Assembly: GCF_035046505.1 (NCBI RefSeq)
Contig: NC_089824.1
Location: 52,145,274 to 52,209,273, forward strand
Reading direction: 5' to 3'
Source of the DNA: Tiliqua scincoides
Taxonomy: Eukaryota > Chordata > Lepidosauria > Squamata > Scincidae
Length of the DNA: 64,000 nt
In this document: positions 43,595-54,428 of the stretch, piece by piece
How positions within the stretch are numbered: position 1 is the stretch's first letter
Layout of the letters: each line of letters begins with the position of its first letter
Program-made: the position numbers and the translations under genes
The notes under the pieces: model-generated
What the model saw: only the letters and a program-made list of their open reading frames with translations
Told to the model about the DNA's origin: nothing
The model's database searches: none

Positions 43595-43990
43595 AGGTAT
43601 TTATATACCGCCTTTCTTGGTAGTCAGATTTATTCAAGGCAGTTTGCAAAGGCAGGCTGCTCTAAATCCCTGTAGGGATTTTTACAATTGAAGAAAGGTT
43701 CTATCTTTCAAGAACCACATTTCAGATGGATCTTTCTGATCTGGTATCACATTCTGGCCTCCAGATTCCTCCCATGCAAGCTGACAAGCAGCTCCTTCAT
43801 CTCTCACATGAAGGGCAGCCAAGACGCTTCTTCGCTCACACCAAAGAGCAGGTGGAATAACTCGGCTCAGCTTGTCAGCTGCTTCAAGGTCTCACCATTC
43901 ACGGTGCCGGTGGCCTCGAACTGGCGACCTGCGGATGTTATCTTCAGGCAAACGGAGGCTCTACCCTCTAGACCAGATGGTGCCACTGGC
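43530..43990 (-). mobile_element. Long tRNA-derived SINE with L2 tail and (TAA)n
   Basis: On the minus strand the head is GGTCTAGAGGGTAGAGCC (box A region), then CGCCAGTTCGAGGCC (box B). A body of about 330 bp ends AACTGCCTTGAATAAATC, then AAGAAAGGCGGTATATAAAT, the L2-type tail. A 64-bp (ATA/TAA)n array at 43530-43593 forms its 3' end. The tail homology implies L2-driven mobility. No clear duplication could be read because of the array. Confidence 0.82.
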
Positions 43991-44961
43991 CATGCCCAGG
44001 GTCAGCATGCCTGTCGGCCACAACCCTCTGCCACCTGTGTATGCACTATTAGTGTAAATTAATCCTGCAGGTATACATTTGCACTAACAGTGGGTGAAGA
44101 AGCACCAGGACTTCAGGGAGTATGGCCAGCAATCCATTCATCTCCCTCCTCACATGTTCACTGAATGACTGGGGATGGGATCTTCTTAATACAACTTGAC
44201 ATGATGTTTCCTGTGAGCTGTGAGCCTGCTATGACCCCGAGGTATCTTTTCTGGGTAGTCACAAGTGTGGAACCAAACAAGTGGAGGGTCTATTTTACGA
44301 GATCTTCTGCTCGTGTGAAAGGGTCCCCCTGATTTCAGCAATCTGATTTGGGCAGAGATGATTATATTTGTGTTCTTTAAATTGGCATCAACTGCTTCTT
44401 TAAAGAAGATGATTTGAGAAACAATCTCAATCCCTTGGCAAGCCACTTGGCAAGGTAGGAAGAGAGGGATGCTGATCCTGTTGCAGATATCTTCTACCAT
44501 CCCTTCCCCCACACTTCACAAAGCACCTGTCTGCATGTACATTCTGATGCAGGACTGTTTCACAGGGTCTCCTTCTTCTCTAGAGAAATGTATCTGAGAA
44601 GCTGCCCATTTTGCAATCAGCTAGAGGATAAATTGCAGGAATAATACTATTTGTCTTTGTGATTACCAGGCTGAAGAAGTCCTCTGGCATTTGTGTTTTC
44701 AGCTTGAGAGGGTTGTTTTCCTAATTTGTTCTGCAGATTTTTTTTATTTTCTTTCTTGTTTGTTTAAAAGGAGCAAAATCTGGGAGATTGCACTCTGATG
44801 TAAAGTGAATGAGGTCTTTGATGATTCAGGTCAATGGAAGATGTACAGCCTATGAAGACCTCCCTGCGGGGCCAAACTGTTGTTGGTTTAAGATCTCATC
44901 ACAAGTCGACACCTTTATTGCTCTGGAGTTTTTCACAGACAACAGTGACATTGTTTTCTTT

Positions 44962-45014
<53 letters not shown>

Positions 45015-46431
45015 GACTTCACTGTAAATAAAAAGCGAGATTTAAAAAGAAAAAGCTGTTAAGCTTCAAACATAAAACAATAAACATGTGTGGAAAACCT
45101 CAGCAAAGAGTGAAATTTGCCACATGCCCTCAACCTCTGTGCATTGTATGGTGATAGTTTTATGAGCACCTCAACATTCCTAGTTGTGGCCAGGCGTCAA
45201 AAGAGATAGAGTAGGCTTCCCATTCGGATGTGCATTTCCTTCATTTCCTAACTTGGCAGCAGAGACTGATATTCTTTCACTACGGTTTTGCTGTGAGATA
45301 TTATATAGATAAATCAGAGGACATATAACCAATGACTCTGTAGAAACCCTACATGGGGATCATTTTTAGTTCAGCAGTGCAAAACCAAATTTAATTAATA
45401 GGGTAAAGATTTTTTTTTAACCAACTTGCTTTTTATAAGACTTATTAAAAAAAAGATAAAAGTGATGTATTGAGAGCCACTGCCTTTCAGTGTGTACCAT
45501 AGCTCTCATTTGGTTAATAAGAGGGGTTTGGCACATGACCGTAATAGTAAGCATAAGTGCATGTTAACAAAGGCAGTTATAGACACATGAAAATGTATGC
45601 CACATAAAGAGAAGAATTGTGATTATTAATGTTGGCAGAAGCCATGCAGATGATATTAGGTATGTTAATATTGTTATAAATTCTGATTGTTATGCACAAA
45701 TGTATATTAACTTTATCTATGAATCATATTCCATCAACTCCCACGAGAAAAGAAAAATACATGATGGCAATATGTAATGGCAAAAAGCTATTGTCATGTT
45801 TATACTGATGTCAAGTTCAGACTGAAATTACTCCTTAGAAGTTGTGACAGCCACATGGTTATCCATTTGAGTCATAATTAACATCCCACCTAAATGACAG
45901 TAATAAATTAATACTGAAATAATCAGATTCTGCAACCATATCATCAAAACGCTGAAGCCGTCAGACGTCAAAGGGAATTAAACAGAAATCTTGGGGAGGT
46001 AGTCATTCTCTCTTTCTAGTCTACCAGGGCACTGGCTAAAAATGTGTTCTGGAAATATTGTATCAAATCTTCTAGCTGTAAACTGAATCACCAAATTCCC
46101 CTTCTTACAGATACTGATTGTACCCGGGTGGTTGTCCTGATTCTGAGGATTACTTCTCATTTAAACTAGTTGCACACTAAAGATAAATGGTATTCCCCTC
46201 GGCCCAGTCATCCATTAAGACTAAACAGAAAAGTCTGCTCAAAATTATATTTATGCACAAGGTATGATTTGCTGAAGAATGGAGTAAGGCCTTTTCCATG
46301 GTGGCCCCCTTCTCTGCAACAAAACTATTCAATCCCCCACCAACACATGCACATCAAGAAGGCATGCACTGCATCCTGGGGGAAGCAGTTGCAGAGAGAC
46401 TCCTCAGGATTAGGACAATTTTTCTGTTGCT
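43991..46431. other. Long stretch without gene
   Basis: A TC microsatellite lies at 44963-45011. About 45020-46160 is AT-rich and free of recognisable elements. No exon supported. Confidence 0.4.
44963..45011. repeat. (CT)n microsatellite
   Basis: Uninterrupted CT run of about 24 units. It produces Leu-Ser chance frames. Confidence 0.95.
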
Positions 46432-46443
46432 TGTGGGCTTCTC

Positions 46444-47106
46444 GATGCCGAGCTAAACAAACGCATCGGTAAAGCAGCTACCACGTTTTCCAGACTCACA
46501 AAGAGAGTCTGGTCCAACAAGAAGCTGACGGAACATACCAAGATCCAGGTCTACAGAGCTTGTGTCCTGAGTACACTTCTGTACTGCAGCGAGTCATGGA
46601 CTCTTCACTCACAACAGGAGAGGAAACTGAATGCTTTCCACATGCGCTGCCTCCGACGTATTCTCGGCATCTCCTGGCAGGACAAAGTTCCAAACAACAC
46701 AGTCCTGGAACGTGCTGGAATCCCTAGCATGTATGCACTACTGAAACAGAGACGCCTGCGTTGGCTCGGTCATGTCGTGAGAATGGATGATGGCCGGATC
46801 CCAAAGGATCTCCTCTATGGAGAACTCGTGCAAGGAAAGCGCCCTACAGGTAGACCACAGCTGCGATACAAGGACATCTGCAAGAGGGATCTGAAGGCCT
46901 TAGGAGTGGACCTCAACAAGTGGGAAACCCTGGCCTCTGAGCGGCCCTCTTGGAGGCAGGCTGTGCAACATGGCCTTTCCCAGTTTGAAGAGACACTTGG
47001 CCAACAGTCTGAGGCTAAGAGGCAAAGAAGGAAGGCCCATAGCCAGGGAGATAGACCAGGGACAGACTGCACTTGCTCCCGGTGTGGAAGGGATTGTCAC
47101 TCCTGA
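46444..47106 (+). pseudogene. C-terminal part of RTE-like LINE protein
   Basis: 221 codons open from the truncation point (first Met at 46642). It covers the region after the RT active site, the basic stretch EAKRQRRKAHSQGDRP and the first half of the CCHC knuckle. The RT catalytic part is absent, so it has no enzymatic role. The premature stop replaces Arg in CHSRIG. Confidence 0.88.
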
Positions 47107-47197
47107 ATCGGCCTTTTCAGCCACACTAGACGCTGTTCCAGAACCACCTTTCAGAGTGCGATACCATAGTCTTTCGAGACTGAAGGTTGCCAACTAC
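46444..47197 (+). mobile_element. RTE-like LINE, 5'-truncated (copy E)
   Basis: A 754-bp insertion with a perfect 12-bp duplication, tgtgggcttctc (46432-46443 and 47198-47209). The protein reads DAELNKRIGKAATTFSRLTK, then VYRACVLSTLLYCSESWTLH, RRLRWLGHVVRMDDGRIPKD and RWETLAS-type sequence. It stays open until HS-stop at 47104-47106, where CGA of the knuckle (CHSRIGLF) has become TGA. This is a single CpG-decay nonsense change four-fifths of the way through the zinc knuckle. The 3' tail ATACCATAGTCTTTCGAGAC followed by TGAAGGTTGCCAAC is intact. It inserted into a CR1 3' end. The youngest-looking copy of the family in this window. Confidence 0.93.
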
Positions 47198-47310
47198 TGT
47201 GGGCTTCTCAGAGGCAGGTTCCCAGGATCTGTGTGAAAAATGTGTTGGGCTGCATGGGCTCTTGGTGTCATCCAGCAGGGCTTTTCTTATGTTCTTGTGA
47301 CAGGTAATCT
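47198..47310 (+). mobile_element. CR1 LINE 3' end, interrupted by LINE copy E
   Basis: GTGGGCTTCTCAGAGGCAGG, then TCATCCAGCAGGGCTTTTCT followed by TATGTTCTTGTG, is a CR1 terminus. It is the same fragment type as at 23577. Confidence 0.68.
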
Positions 47311-47338
47311 AAACAAAATTCAGGTATTCTCTCATCAC

Positions 47339-47585
47339 TAGTAGCATAGCTAGAGGGGGGCAAAATGGTAAATGCTTAAGGCCCCACGGTGGCCCTCCCA
47401 CTCACAATCAGAGCCATTCTGGACAGCAGTGGCAATGCGCAGGACACACTGTTCGGTTTGGTGAGAGCCTGCACGTTGCTGTTGCTACCCAGAATGGCTC
47501 CGACAGCAAGTGGGAGGGGCTGCTTTACATGGTGCGTTGCAGTGACTGCAATATTTACTATTTTGCCCTCCCAGCTGCACTACCG
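47339..47585. mobile_element. hAT-type MITE with long inverted ends, 247 bp
   Basis: Perfect 8-bp duplication ctcatcac (47331-47338 and 47586-47593). The left end GTAGCATAGCTAGAGGGGGG, then CAAAATGGTAAAT, matches the reverse complement of the right end over about 32 bp with a few mismatches. No coding capacity. Confidence 0.87.
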
Positions 47586-47593
47586 CTCATCAC

Positions 47594-48413
47594 CAAATGT
47601 CTGAGCTTTAGCGGCTGAATTTCTCATATATATGAGAAATTTCTCATCCCACCCATAATTCTTTTGTTTCCAGTCATGTTGCCATATTGTAGGTGTCTTA
47701 GGTTTTCTGTCTGATGTAGCTGATGTCTGCTGCAAGGCTGTTTGGAAGGTAAGGGTCTGGCAGCAATGATGTCCTTACAGAGATGAAACTTGAGGGCCAT
47801 GCTCCCATGACATGCCAACTCCTGGAATAAAAAGAAGAAAGAGATAACAGAAGTGGATTCTTTATATAGAGGCATTTGCCACAAGTATAAGAATGGACGG
47901 CATTGACCAATGAAGGCAAAGTTCAAACATTCCAACCAGTATGTGGTCATGTCCAGAAATAGATTTTATCTACCTTTGACAGTTATCCAAAGGAACTTGC
48001 TTTCTTTCGTACACAGTTTGGCAACGCTTTTGTACTTTTTGTGTCATTGATTTGAGGTGTGCATTATGTGTTGAAGGAAATGAAATGAGGATAAAACAAA
48101 CCTTTGACAGTTTTTTCTTGTTGTTGTTGGGTTTCTGTGCCTGCTCCCTTAGTAGGTGATCTTTGACCTTTAAATGCTGTCTTTTGTAAAAATCCTAGCG
48201 AGAGCTTGAATAGCACCTAAAGTGCCAGTAATGGAAACACACCATTATTGTTTTCTTCTAAACCAAGTGGCACTGCTGATTTGACCCATGCAAAACTCTT
48301 TGATTACATCATTCTAATGCAGCAAGTACTCCCTTTTTGTTGAGAGGTTTTTGGAAATTAGGACTTTAAGTGAAATGACTTCTAACAAAACCAATTTTAC
48401 CATTGGCTAATTG
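47594..48413. other. Stretch without gene
   Basis: Contains a small palindrome, CATATATATGAG, near 47625. No repeat or exon recognised. Confidence 0.4.
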
Positions 48414-48421
48414 ATATAAGT

Positions 48422-48641
48422 CAGCCATTTTCAACCACTGTGCTGTGGTACACTGGTATACCCTGAATGGTCCGTAGGTGTGCCATGAGAATTTGGGGGA
48501 GGGTCATTTATTAGTAGGGCCATTGGGGGATGTGGGGACCCCAGCAGCAGCATGGTGTGCCTTTTCCATTATCAAAAAACTGATGGTGCGCCTTGACAAA
48601 TATAGCACCTTGTCAGTGTGCCATGAGATGAAAAATCACTG
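48422..48641. mobile_element. hAT MITE family B, copy 3
   Basis: Ends CAGCCATTTTCAACC and GATGAAAAATCACTG; the right inverted repeat has lost a few bases relative to copy 1. A perfect 8-bp duplication, atataagt, flanks it (48414-48421 and 48642-48649). Confidence 0.9.
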
Positions 48642-48756
48642 ATATAAGTAAACAAGAGTTAGCAGGGCAAAGAGCAGTGATCTGCGAACATGCACCAGTG
48701 GCATGCTACAAACAAATACATGGCCAAAATTCATCAAATGCTGTTATTGCATAGGG

Positions 48757-49621
48757 CAGGGGTGCTTTTTAGCACCAGGACCCACTTTTTAGAATGATAA
48801 CACAGGCCTACAAAATTGAGGGTCAGAAAAGTTTTCCCCAAACTTTATGGTGGTTTGATATGAATTTGGGGTGCCGATTCCAAAAATGGCATCTGTTTTG
48901 CCCTATCACGTCTAGTTTTGGAGATACAGTATAGCCTCTTTAGTGAATGGTTCAAGCAGCTTCCTCATGAGGAAGCCATGGTGTAGCCTTCCTCATGAGA
49001 AAGCTGCTTGAACCATTCACTAAAGTGGCTATGCCATGTCTCCAAAACTAGACATGATAGGGCAAAACGGATGCCATTTTTGGAATCAGCACCCCAAATA
49101 TACTCAGGAATTGGTGTAACGTTTAAGGAAGCAAAATGTGTGTTGGCCTGTGTAATCTGTCAGAATCCATCGGAAGTGATATCATTAACCTGAAAGTGAT
49201 GTCAATGGTCAGAAGTGATATCATCAAGAAGGGAAATTTTTAACAACTCCATATGACAAAAAAAAAATCAATTAATAAAGTAAAAAAATTAAAAGTTTCC
49301 CAAAAGTGTAAGTTTAAAAATTTATTTAAAATTTAAAAAACCCTCCTACCCCTCCTAAGCAGTTGCTGATCTGTTTCAAGAAAATTCCCCAAATATCCCA
49401 AAGGCTGCAATCCTATCCACACTTATCCGGGAGTGAGCCCCATTAACTATCCTTGTTAAAAGCCTATAGTAGCCTGTTAAAGTACAGATCTGTAACATTT
49501 TCCCAAATGCAATCACATACCATGGAAGCATCAAGTCTAATATATTAAAAATAAAATGCACATTGAAATGAATGGGAGCTCACCTGAAATTGGCTCACGA
49601 CCCATAGTTTGAGAAATACTG
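48757..49621. mobile_element. hAT MITE family D, carrying a nested element
   Basis: Left end CAGGGGTGCTTTTTAGCACC, right end TAGTTTGAGAAATACTG. The sequence on both sides of the nested element (CTTTTTAGAATGA, then CTGTCAGAA) is continuous in the related copy at 29.1 kb. The interior includes the short palindromic unit CAATCCTATCCACACTTATC. Without the insertion it would be about 510 bp. Confidence 0.8.
48801..49152. mobile_element. Palindromic Harbinger-like MITE, 352 bp
   Basis: The whole element folds back on itself. CACAGGCCTACAAAATTGAG to GGTTCAAGCAGCTT... is mirrored by AAGCTGCTTGAACC... to GGCCTGTG, with arms of about 170 bp and a centre near CCATGGTG. It is bounded by TAA on both sides (48798-48800 and 49153-49155), and the homologous family D copy at 29.1 kb lacks it. 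A 3-bp TAA duplication with GGCCTGTG-type ends points to PIF/Harbinger transposase. No frame is encoded. Confidence 0.82.
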
Positions 49622-49688
49622 AATAAGAGATATTGAAAAAAATACCATTGGGATGGTACTGGTATTATAGTGCCTGTGCCCCATAAAG

Positions 49689-49783
49689 ACTCCAATCCTA
49701 TCCACACTTACCTGGGAGTAAGCCTCATTGACAAAAATGGGACTTCTGAGTAGACTTGCATAGGCTTGGGCTGTCAGGGTTTG
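49689..49783. mobile_element. Short palindromic MITE
   Basis: CCAATCCTATCCACACTTAC, then CTGGGAGTAAG, mirrored by GGGACTTCTGAGTAGACTTG, then CATAGGCTTGGGC. Best copy of the unit also seen at 9250, 9903, 10805 and 37213. Confidence 0.72.
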
Positions 49784-49839
49784 AAAGACATGAGGAAGGT
49801 AACTTACCTTCAGGTTTCATCATTCTGTGATCTATCAGT

Positions 49840-50055
49840 ACTTGGCCAACAGTCTGAGGCAAAGAGGCAAAGAAGGAAGGCCCACAGCCAGGGAGACAGA
49901 CCAGGGACAAACTGCACTTGCTCCCGGTGTGGAAGGGATTGTCACTCCCAAATCGGCCTTTTCAGCCACACTAGACGCTGTTCCAGAACCACCATTCAGA
50001 GCGCGATACCATAGTCTTTTGAGACTGAAGGTTGCCAACAATGAATGAATGTACA
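49840..50055 (+). mobile_element. RTE-like LINE, short 3' end (copy F)
   Basis: The last 60 or so codons (LANSLRQR frame and the CCHC knuckle region) plus the 3' tail ATACCATAGTCTTTTGAGAC followed by TGAAGGTTGCCAAC. It is then followed by AATGAATGAATG, a short (AATG)n extension. A perfect 13-bp duplication, gtgatctatcagt, flanks it (49827-49839 and 50056-50068). The extension lies inside the duplication, so it was added during insertion. Confidence 0.9.
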
Positions 50056-50068
50056 GTGATCTATCAGT

Positions 50069-51202
50069 TCAGTGATCAGCAAGAATGCTGAAGATAGTTT
50101 GAAAAGAAGACATGGAAAAGAAAATTCATGTTAACATATTTTTTCAACTTGAAACCAGTAACCCTTCATGGCCCATGGATCTAGATGTGAACATTTTATA
50201 TTTATTTAAGTGGACACAGATACACTGTAGTTAAAAAGGGGAGAAGTTTCTGACCCATCAACCATCAGCCTTTTGCTCTTACTAACATTATCACCATTTT
50301 GAGGGTCACACATGGCATTAATCCAAAATGCCTTGTCATCTGCAGTTATTCTAATCTGATTTGTATTGTTTGCAATTGAATGCCTTACTCCTTCTGGGTC
50401 TGCCATTCAGAAGAGCTTTAAACAGGACTGAGCACCCAGCACTATGTACATGGCATTTCTCCTGAAATCCAAGGAACCTGAATAACCTTAGATGATCAGA
50501 TTTCTTGCACTCCCTGCATTTCCCATCAGTCACTTACCGGATTATGCAGCAAGGAAAATAGTAGCATTTATCATTCCAAAACATGAAAGAATTTCAGCTT
50601 GAGTATCTGTCTGGGGCCACATAAGTCTCCAGGTTGTCTTTTGGCCAATGCGCTGAAACATTATTGCACCCAGGGTATACTGCTGACGGCTACTATTTTC
50701 AGAGGGGGAAACAAAATCAGAAAATAGGAAACATGAGTAAGCAGTTTTACTTCTTGACTGAACGTTGTCAATTCCACTGGAACTTATTTTCCAGGGTTAA
50801 ATAATTAAACATGATGAAATAAACAATTGTTTCTGAAGTCAGCCAAATTCCAAGGTAACTGGAATCTACTATCCTATGACTTTAGCAGTAATTTCTCAGT
50901 GATTTCACTGCCAAATTTGGAGTTGATTGCGCTCTTCTGTCTCATATGTACCTTGAAGAAGTAAATCCTCCCGAAAGACATCATGACCTGGCATTTCCTA
51001 GAACAAAGAAGTCACCTATCACAAGTTTTCAGTTAAATCACCAAAAGGAGATTAACAGTCCCAAATTTGACAGGCCAGGAGGTGATCTGCAGTGACTGGG
51101 GCAATATTTCAGCCCCCTCCAAGCATGCATGAGGGTGTGTGCAGGAAAGAGTGATAGAGTGAGTATTGGGCAAGGACCCACATGTTTGTCTCCACCCACA
51201 TG
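50069..51202. other. Stretch without gene
   Basis: AT-rich, with no repeat or exon recognised. Confidence 0.4.
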
Positions 51203-51210
51203 GTTTTAGG

Positions 51211-51330
51211 CAGGGGTGGCCAGCCTTTCAACTTTAGGGCTCCTGAACCTCTAACAAGAGGTTGCAGAGGTGGGAATTTCAGTAGATGCAGCTTATCATC
51301 TCACAGAAGTTGAAAGATTGGCCACCCCTA
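51211..51330. mobile_element. hAT-type MITE, 120 bp
   Basis: Ends CAGGGGTGGCCAGCCTTTCAA and TTGAAAGATTGGCCACCCCTA are near-perfect inverted repeats. Flanks gttttagg and gtcttagg match at seven of eight. One of the smallest elements here. Confidence 0.88.
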
Positions 51331-51338
51331 GTCTTAGG

Positions 51339-54300
51339 TTTTTAACATTATAACAGATCCATGGGACGAACCCATGCAAAAGTGGCTCCTTCTTGTACCA
51401 TATAAAGAGCACCTCTTTTGGCAGAGATTCAGAAGTATGAGTCAGTGGACGATCCGCCATTAAATCAGAGGGGCAAATGCCCCAGGTGCAGAGCCTCACA
51501 TGCCTCTAGGACTGTGCAGGAGATTTTCCAAGGCTCCAGACGTGGTGGGAAACTGTGCTTCTGGTTTACTGTGAGAGGCTCCAGGTAAGTGGGGGGGGGG
51601 GCAGATCTGCATTCAGGAGGGCAGTGGCATCCTATGGGGAGGCCCCATTGGGAACCTTTGCCCTGGGGTTACCACTGGTATGAGTGAAATGTTTCTGTAG
51701 TTCCTTCTTGTGAGAAATGTCTGCATTGACTTTCTGAGGATCTGCACATTTGTGTTTCTGTCAGAATTTGAGGAATATAGGTGTTTGTACGTTACCGGGC
51801 ATGTTGTGCTTTTTAAATACTCTTACTCATGTCTGAAGCAGTGATGTTAAAGATAACATTTATGGTTCTGCAGCTGAGCATATGATATGTATAGGTCACA
51901 TTTTCTTTCTTCAGAAGGGATTATGAAGTGTTTTTACTTTCAAATTGCCTGTGTCTGGTTTTTTTCCTAACCTTGTCTACAGAACCCAGTAGGTTCACAT
52001 CCCAGAAGTTCTTAATAGCTATGGAGTTTAGAGGAGGATATGAGGAAAAACAAGGTGCTCTCAGACTATTTCTGGTCATGCTTGGAGGATCTACTTGACA
52101 TATTATTTGTAGCAATTAGTTTTATGGTGACATTAAAAAAACCTATCTGTGGGGTCCCCAAAGCAATGTGGAAACATGAGCCAGCCCATCAGGGGACATA
52201 GCCAAGACTGGCCCAACCATGATGCAAACAGTGTGGCTCACATTGAGCTGTAGGTGGTGGGGAAGAAGCAGACTCAGGATGCCCCTTCTCCCGGAGTTGG
52301 GCGCTGCCTCCCTCCAGCCTACTATGAATGGAGCCACATCAATCTGCTTCCCCATCCCCTCATCCTCCTCCTTCTTCCTACAGACCCTGTACATTTAAAC
52401 AGATTGCACAAAGAAGGAGTAAGGTGAGTGAATCAGGTCACTGCTGCCAATGTGGTTTTCTTGGATGCAGGCAATGACAATCCACTTCCTTGGCACGCTC
52501 AACTCTCTCCTTTGTTGTGATCCTTTTAAATAAAACAGAAAGTATAGGGCACAGTGGGAACTCTCAGCATGACCAGCACTTCCTGTTTTGTCAAAAGGTT
52601 TAGAGGGGGAAGGAGTGAGGTAAGTGGCTCCTTTTTCTCTTGGTTTGGGCAGGTGGGCAGCAATGGCTCTGGATGGTGAATTTTGGTTTTGGTCCAGTGG
52701 TCATGTTATCCCAGCAGCATGGTTGCCACTGCTTCTCTCCACTCTGCAAGGGTGGAGTAAAAAGCTGGGGTCACAGAGGAGGAGCTGGTGCTGCCCACAT
52801 CACAGTCAACCCTCAGGAAATGGAGTGGAACTACAGCATGAGTTTCTCCAGCATGGTTTGAACTTCTTGCATTACCCAGCAGCAGCAAGGGCAGGAGCAG
52901 CAGTACCTCAGGTCTCATATTGCTGGGACAATGTAAGAACCCAGCCTTATCAAAAGATCCCTGATAGCGCTTCTTAAACCGCCTCTGCTGTGAGTCATGG
53001 GCTTGCATCCCAGGAGCAGAAGTGACTCCAATATTCAAAAAGAACAAGCAAAGGCAGAATTTGTAACCAAATACTTGAATAATTTATTTAGATATAAATT
53101 CTGCCTTGGAGTATTATGGCAATGTCTGTTATCATGGAGGTGAAGTCAACACACACACATCATTGGCAGAAGGCAAAGTGAAGTGGGCACACTCACAGTA
53201 AACACTTCATGTGCTTATCCTATAATAGAGAATATTAATAAGCCTTTGAAGCCAAAGTTGCATATACACAACAGGGATCAAATGTGGGCTTGCCAGAAAC
53301 GGGTTAATACCATGTGAGCATATTAAAGAGAAACAGGACATTTCCCCTTTGCAGCTTTTAGGAAAGTGTAGCCTACCTAGAGGAAAGGAATGGTCTAAAT
53401 AGTCATTTCTTGCTCAGAAAATAAAGCTCTCGAGGTTAAGCTGCGAGAGAGACATAATCTCACCTCAGGTCACTAATGCCTTCGTAAACTCTACTATGTT
53501 TCCTGGGGATGTACGTACATTTTGCAGTAGGCAATTCTGCTGTAGATTCAAGTCATAAGACTGTATTAAGGTTAGGAACTTAGCAAAAGAGTCCCCTTGA
53601 GAATGGGCTGAAAGGAAATCACCAGCATATGAAGCAATATCCGTAAAGCCTCTTTCTGTGATGTTGCTTTAATTTGAAGGGAGGGGGAGCAAAAGTGCTA
53701 ATAGAATTCTTAACTCAAACAGAATGCTGATATGATATTAGGGCCATGCTCTCAGGACCTGGGAACTTTTCTTTTTTTCTTTTAAAGTGGGAGTGCTTTG
53801 GAATTAACTGCTGATAAACTATTCATTTAAAGTTCTTTGGAAGCTAGATAAAAAAAATAAACCTATTACATCTAGGCTAATTTATGCTCCTTTTTCTTGA
53901 AAAAGAGGTTAGGAAATGATAAGTAGCAAGTTCCCTCACATGCTATGATTTTTCAGGACTAATGCACAGGATTCCTGCACTTACAACTGACCAATTATTT
54001 TCTCTCTGTGTCTGAGCTCAGGGTTGGTGCCAGCTCCCAAATGCCATAGTACTGATGGCAAAGTTGCTGCCTAAGTGCTCCACCACAGAATCAAGTTATG
54101 AGTCCAGAAGCCATCACTCAATGCCTTTCACTCAGCAATGCTTGCAATTGTTTATGATGCCCTGAATTATGACCTACACACAGAGATAGACACAGGTCTC
54201 TGAGTTATGGACATCCAACTTACTGATGTCACAACTTACGGACAGCCATGTTGGTGTTTGATGAACCACCTGTATATGCTCCCCTGCCATGCTCAGATCA

Positions 54301-54428
54301 CCATCTAAGGTGCCCAGTTTATCAAAACTGTGATGGGCATCCACAACAAGCAGGGCCTTTTCAGTAGCAGCACTAGCCCTTTGAAATGTCCTTGGAGGCA
54401 AGGCAGGCTCCCACTTGAAAGTCTTTAA
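51339..54428. other. Long stretch without gene
   Basis: No repeat recognised except a G-run near 51592. Frames around 52143-52394 and 52624-53047 are chance frames in GC-richer DNA. About 53040-53960 is AT-rich and repeat-free. Confidence 0.4.

Noticed and set aside
43435-43623. Isoleucine-rich membrane peptide
   Set aside because: Produced by translation of a (ATA)n microsatellite at the end of a SINE.
44809-45027. Leu-Ser repeat protein
   Set aside because: Produced by the CT microsatellite.
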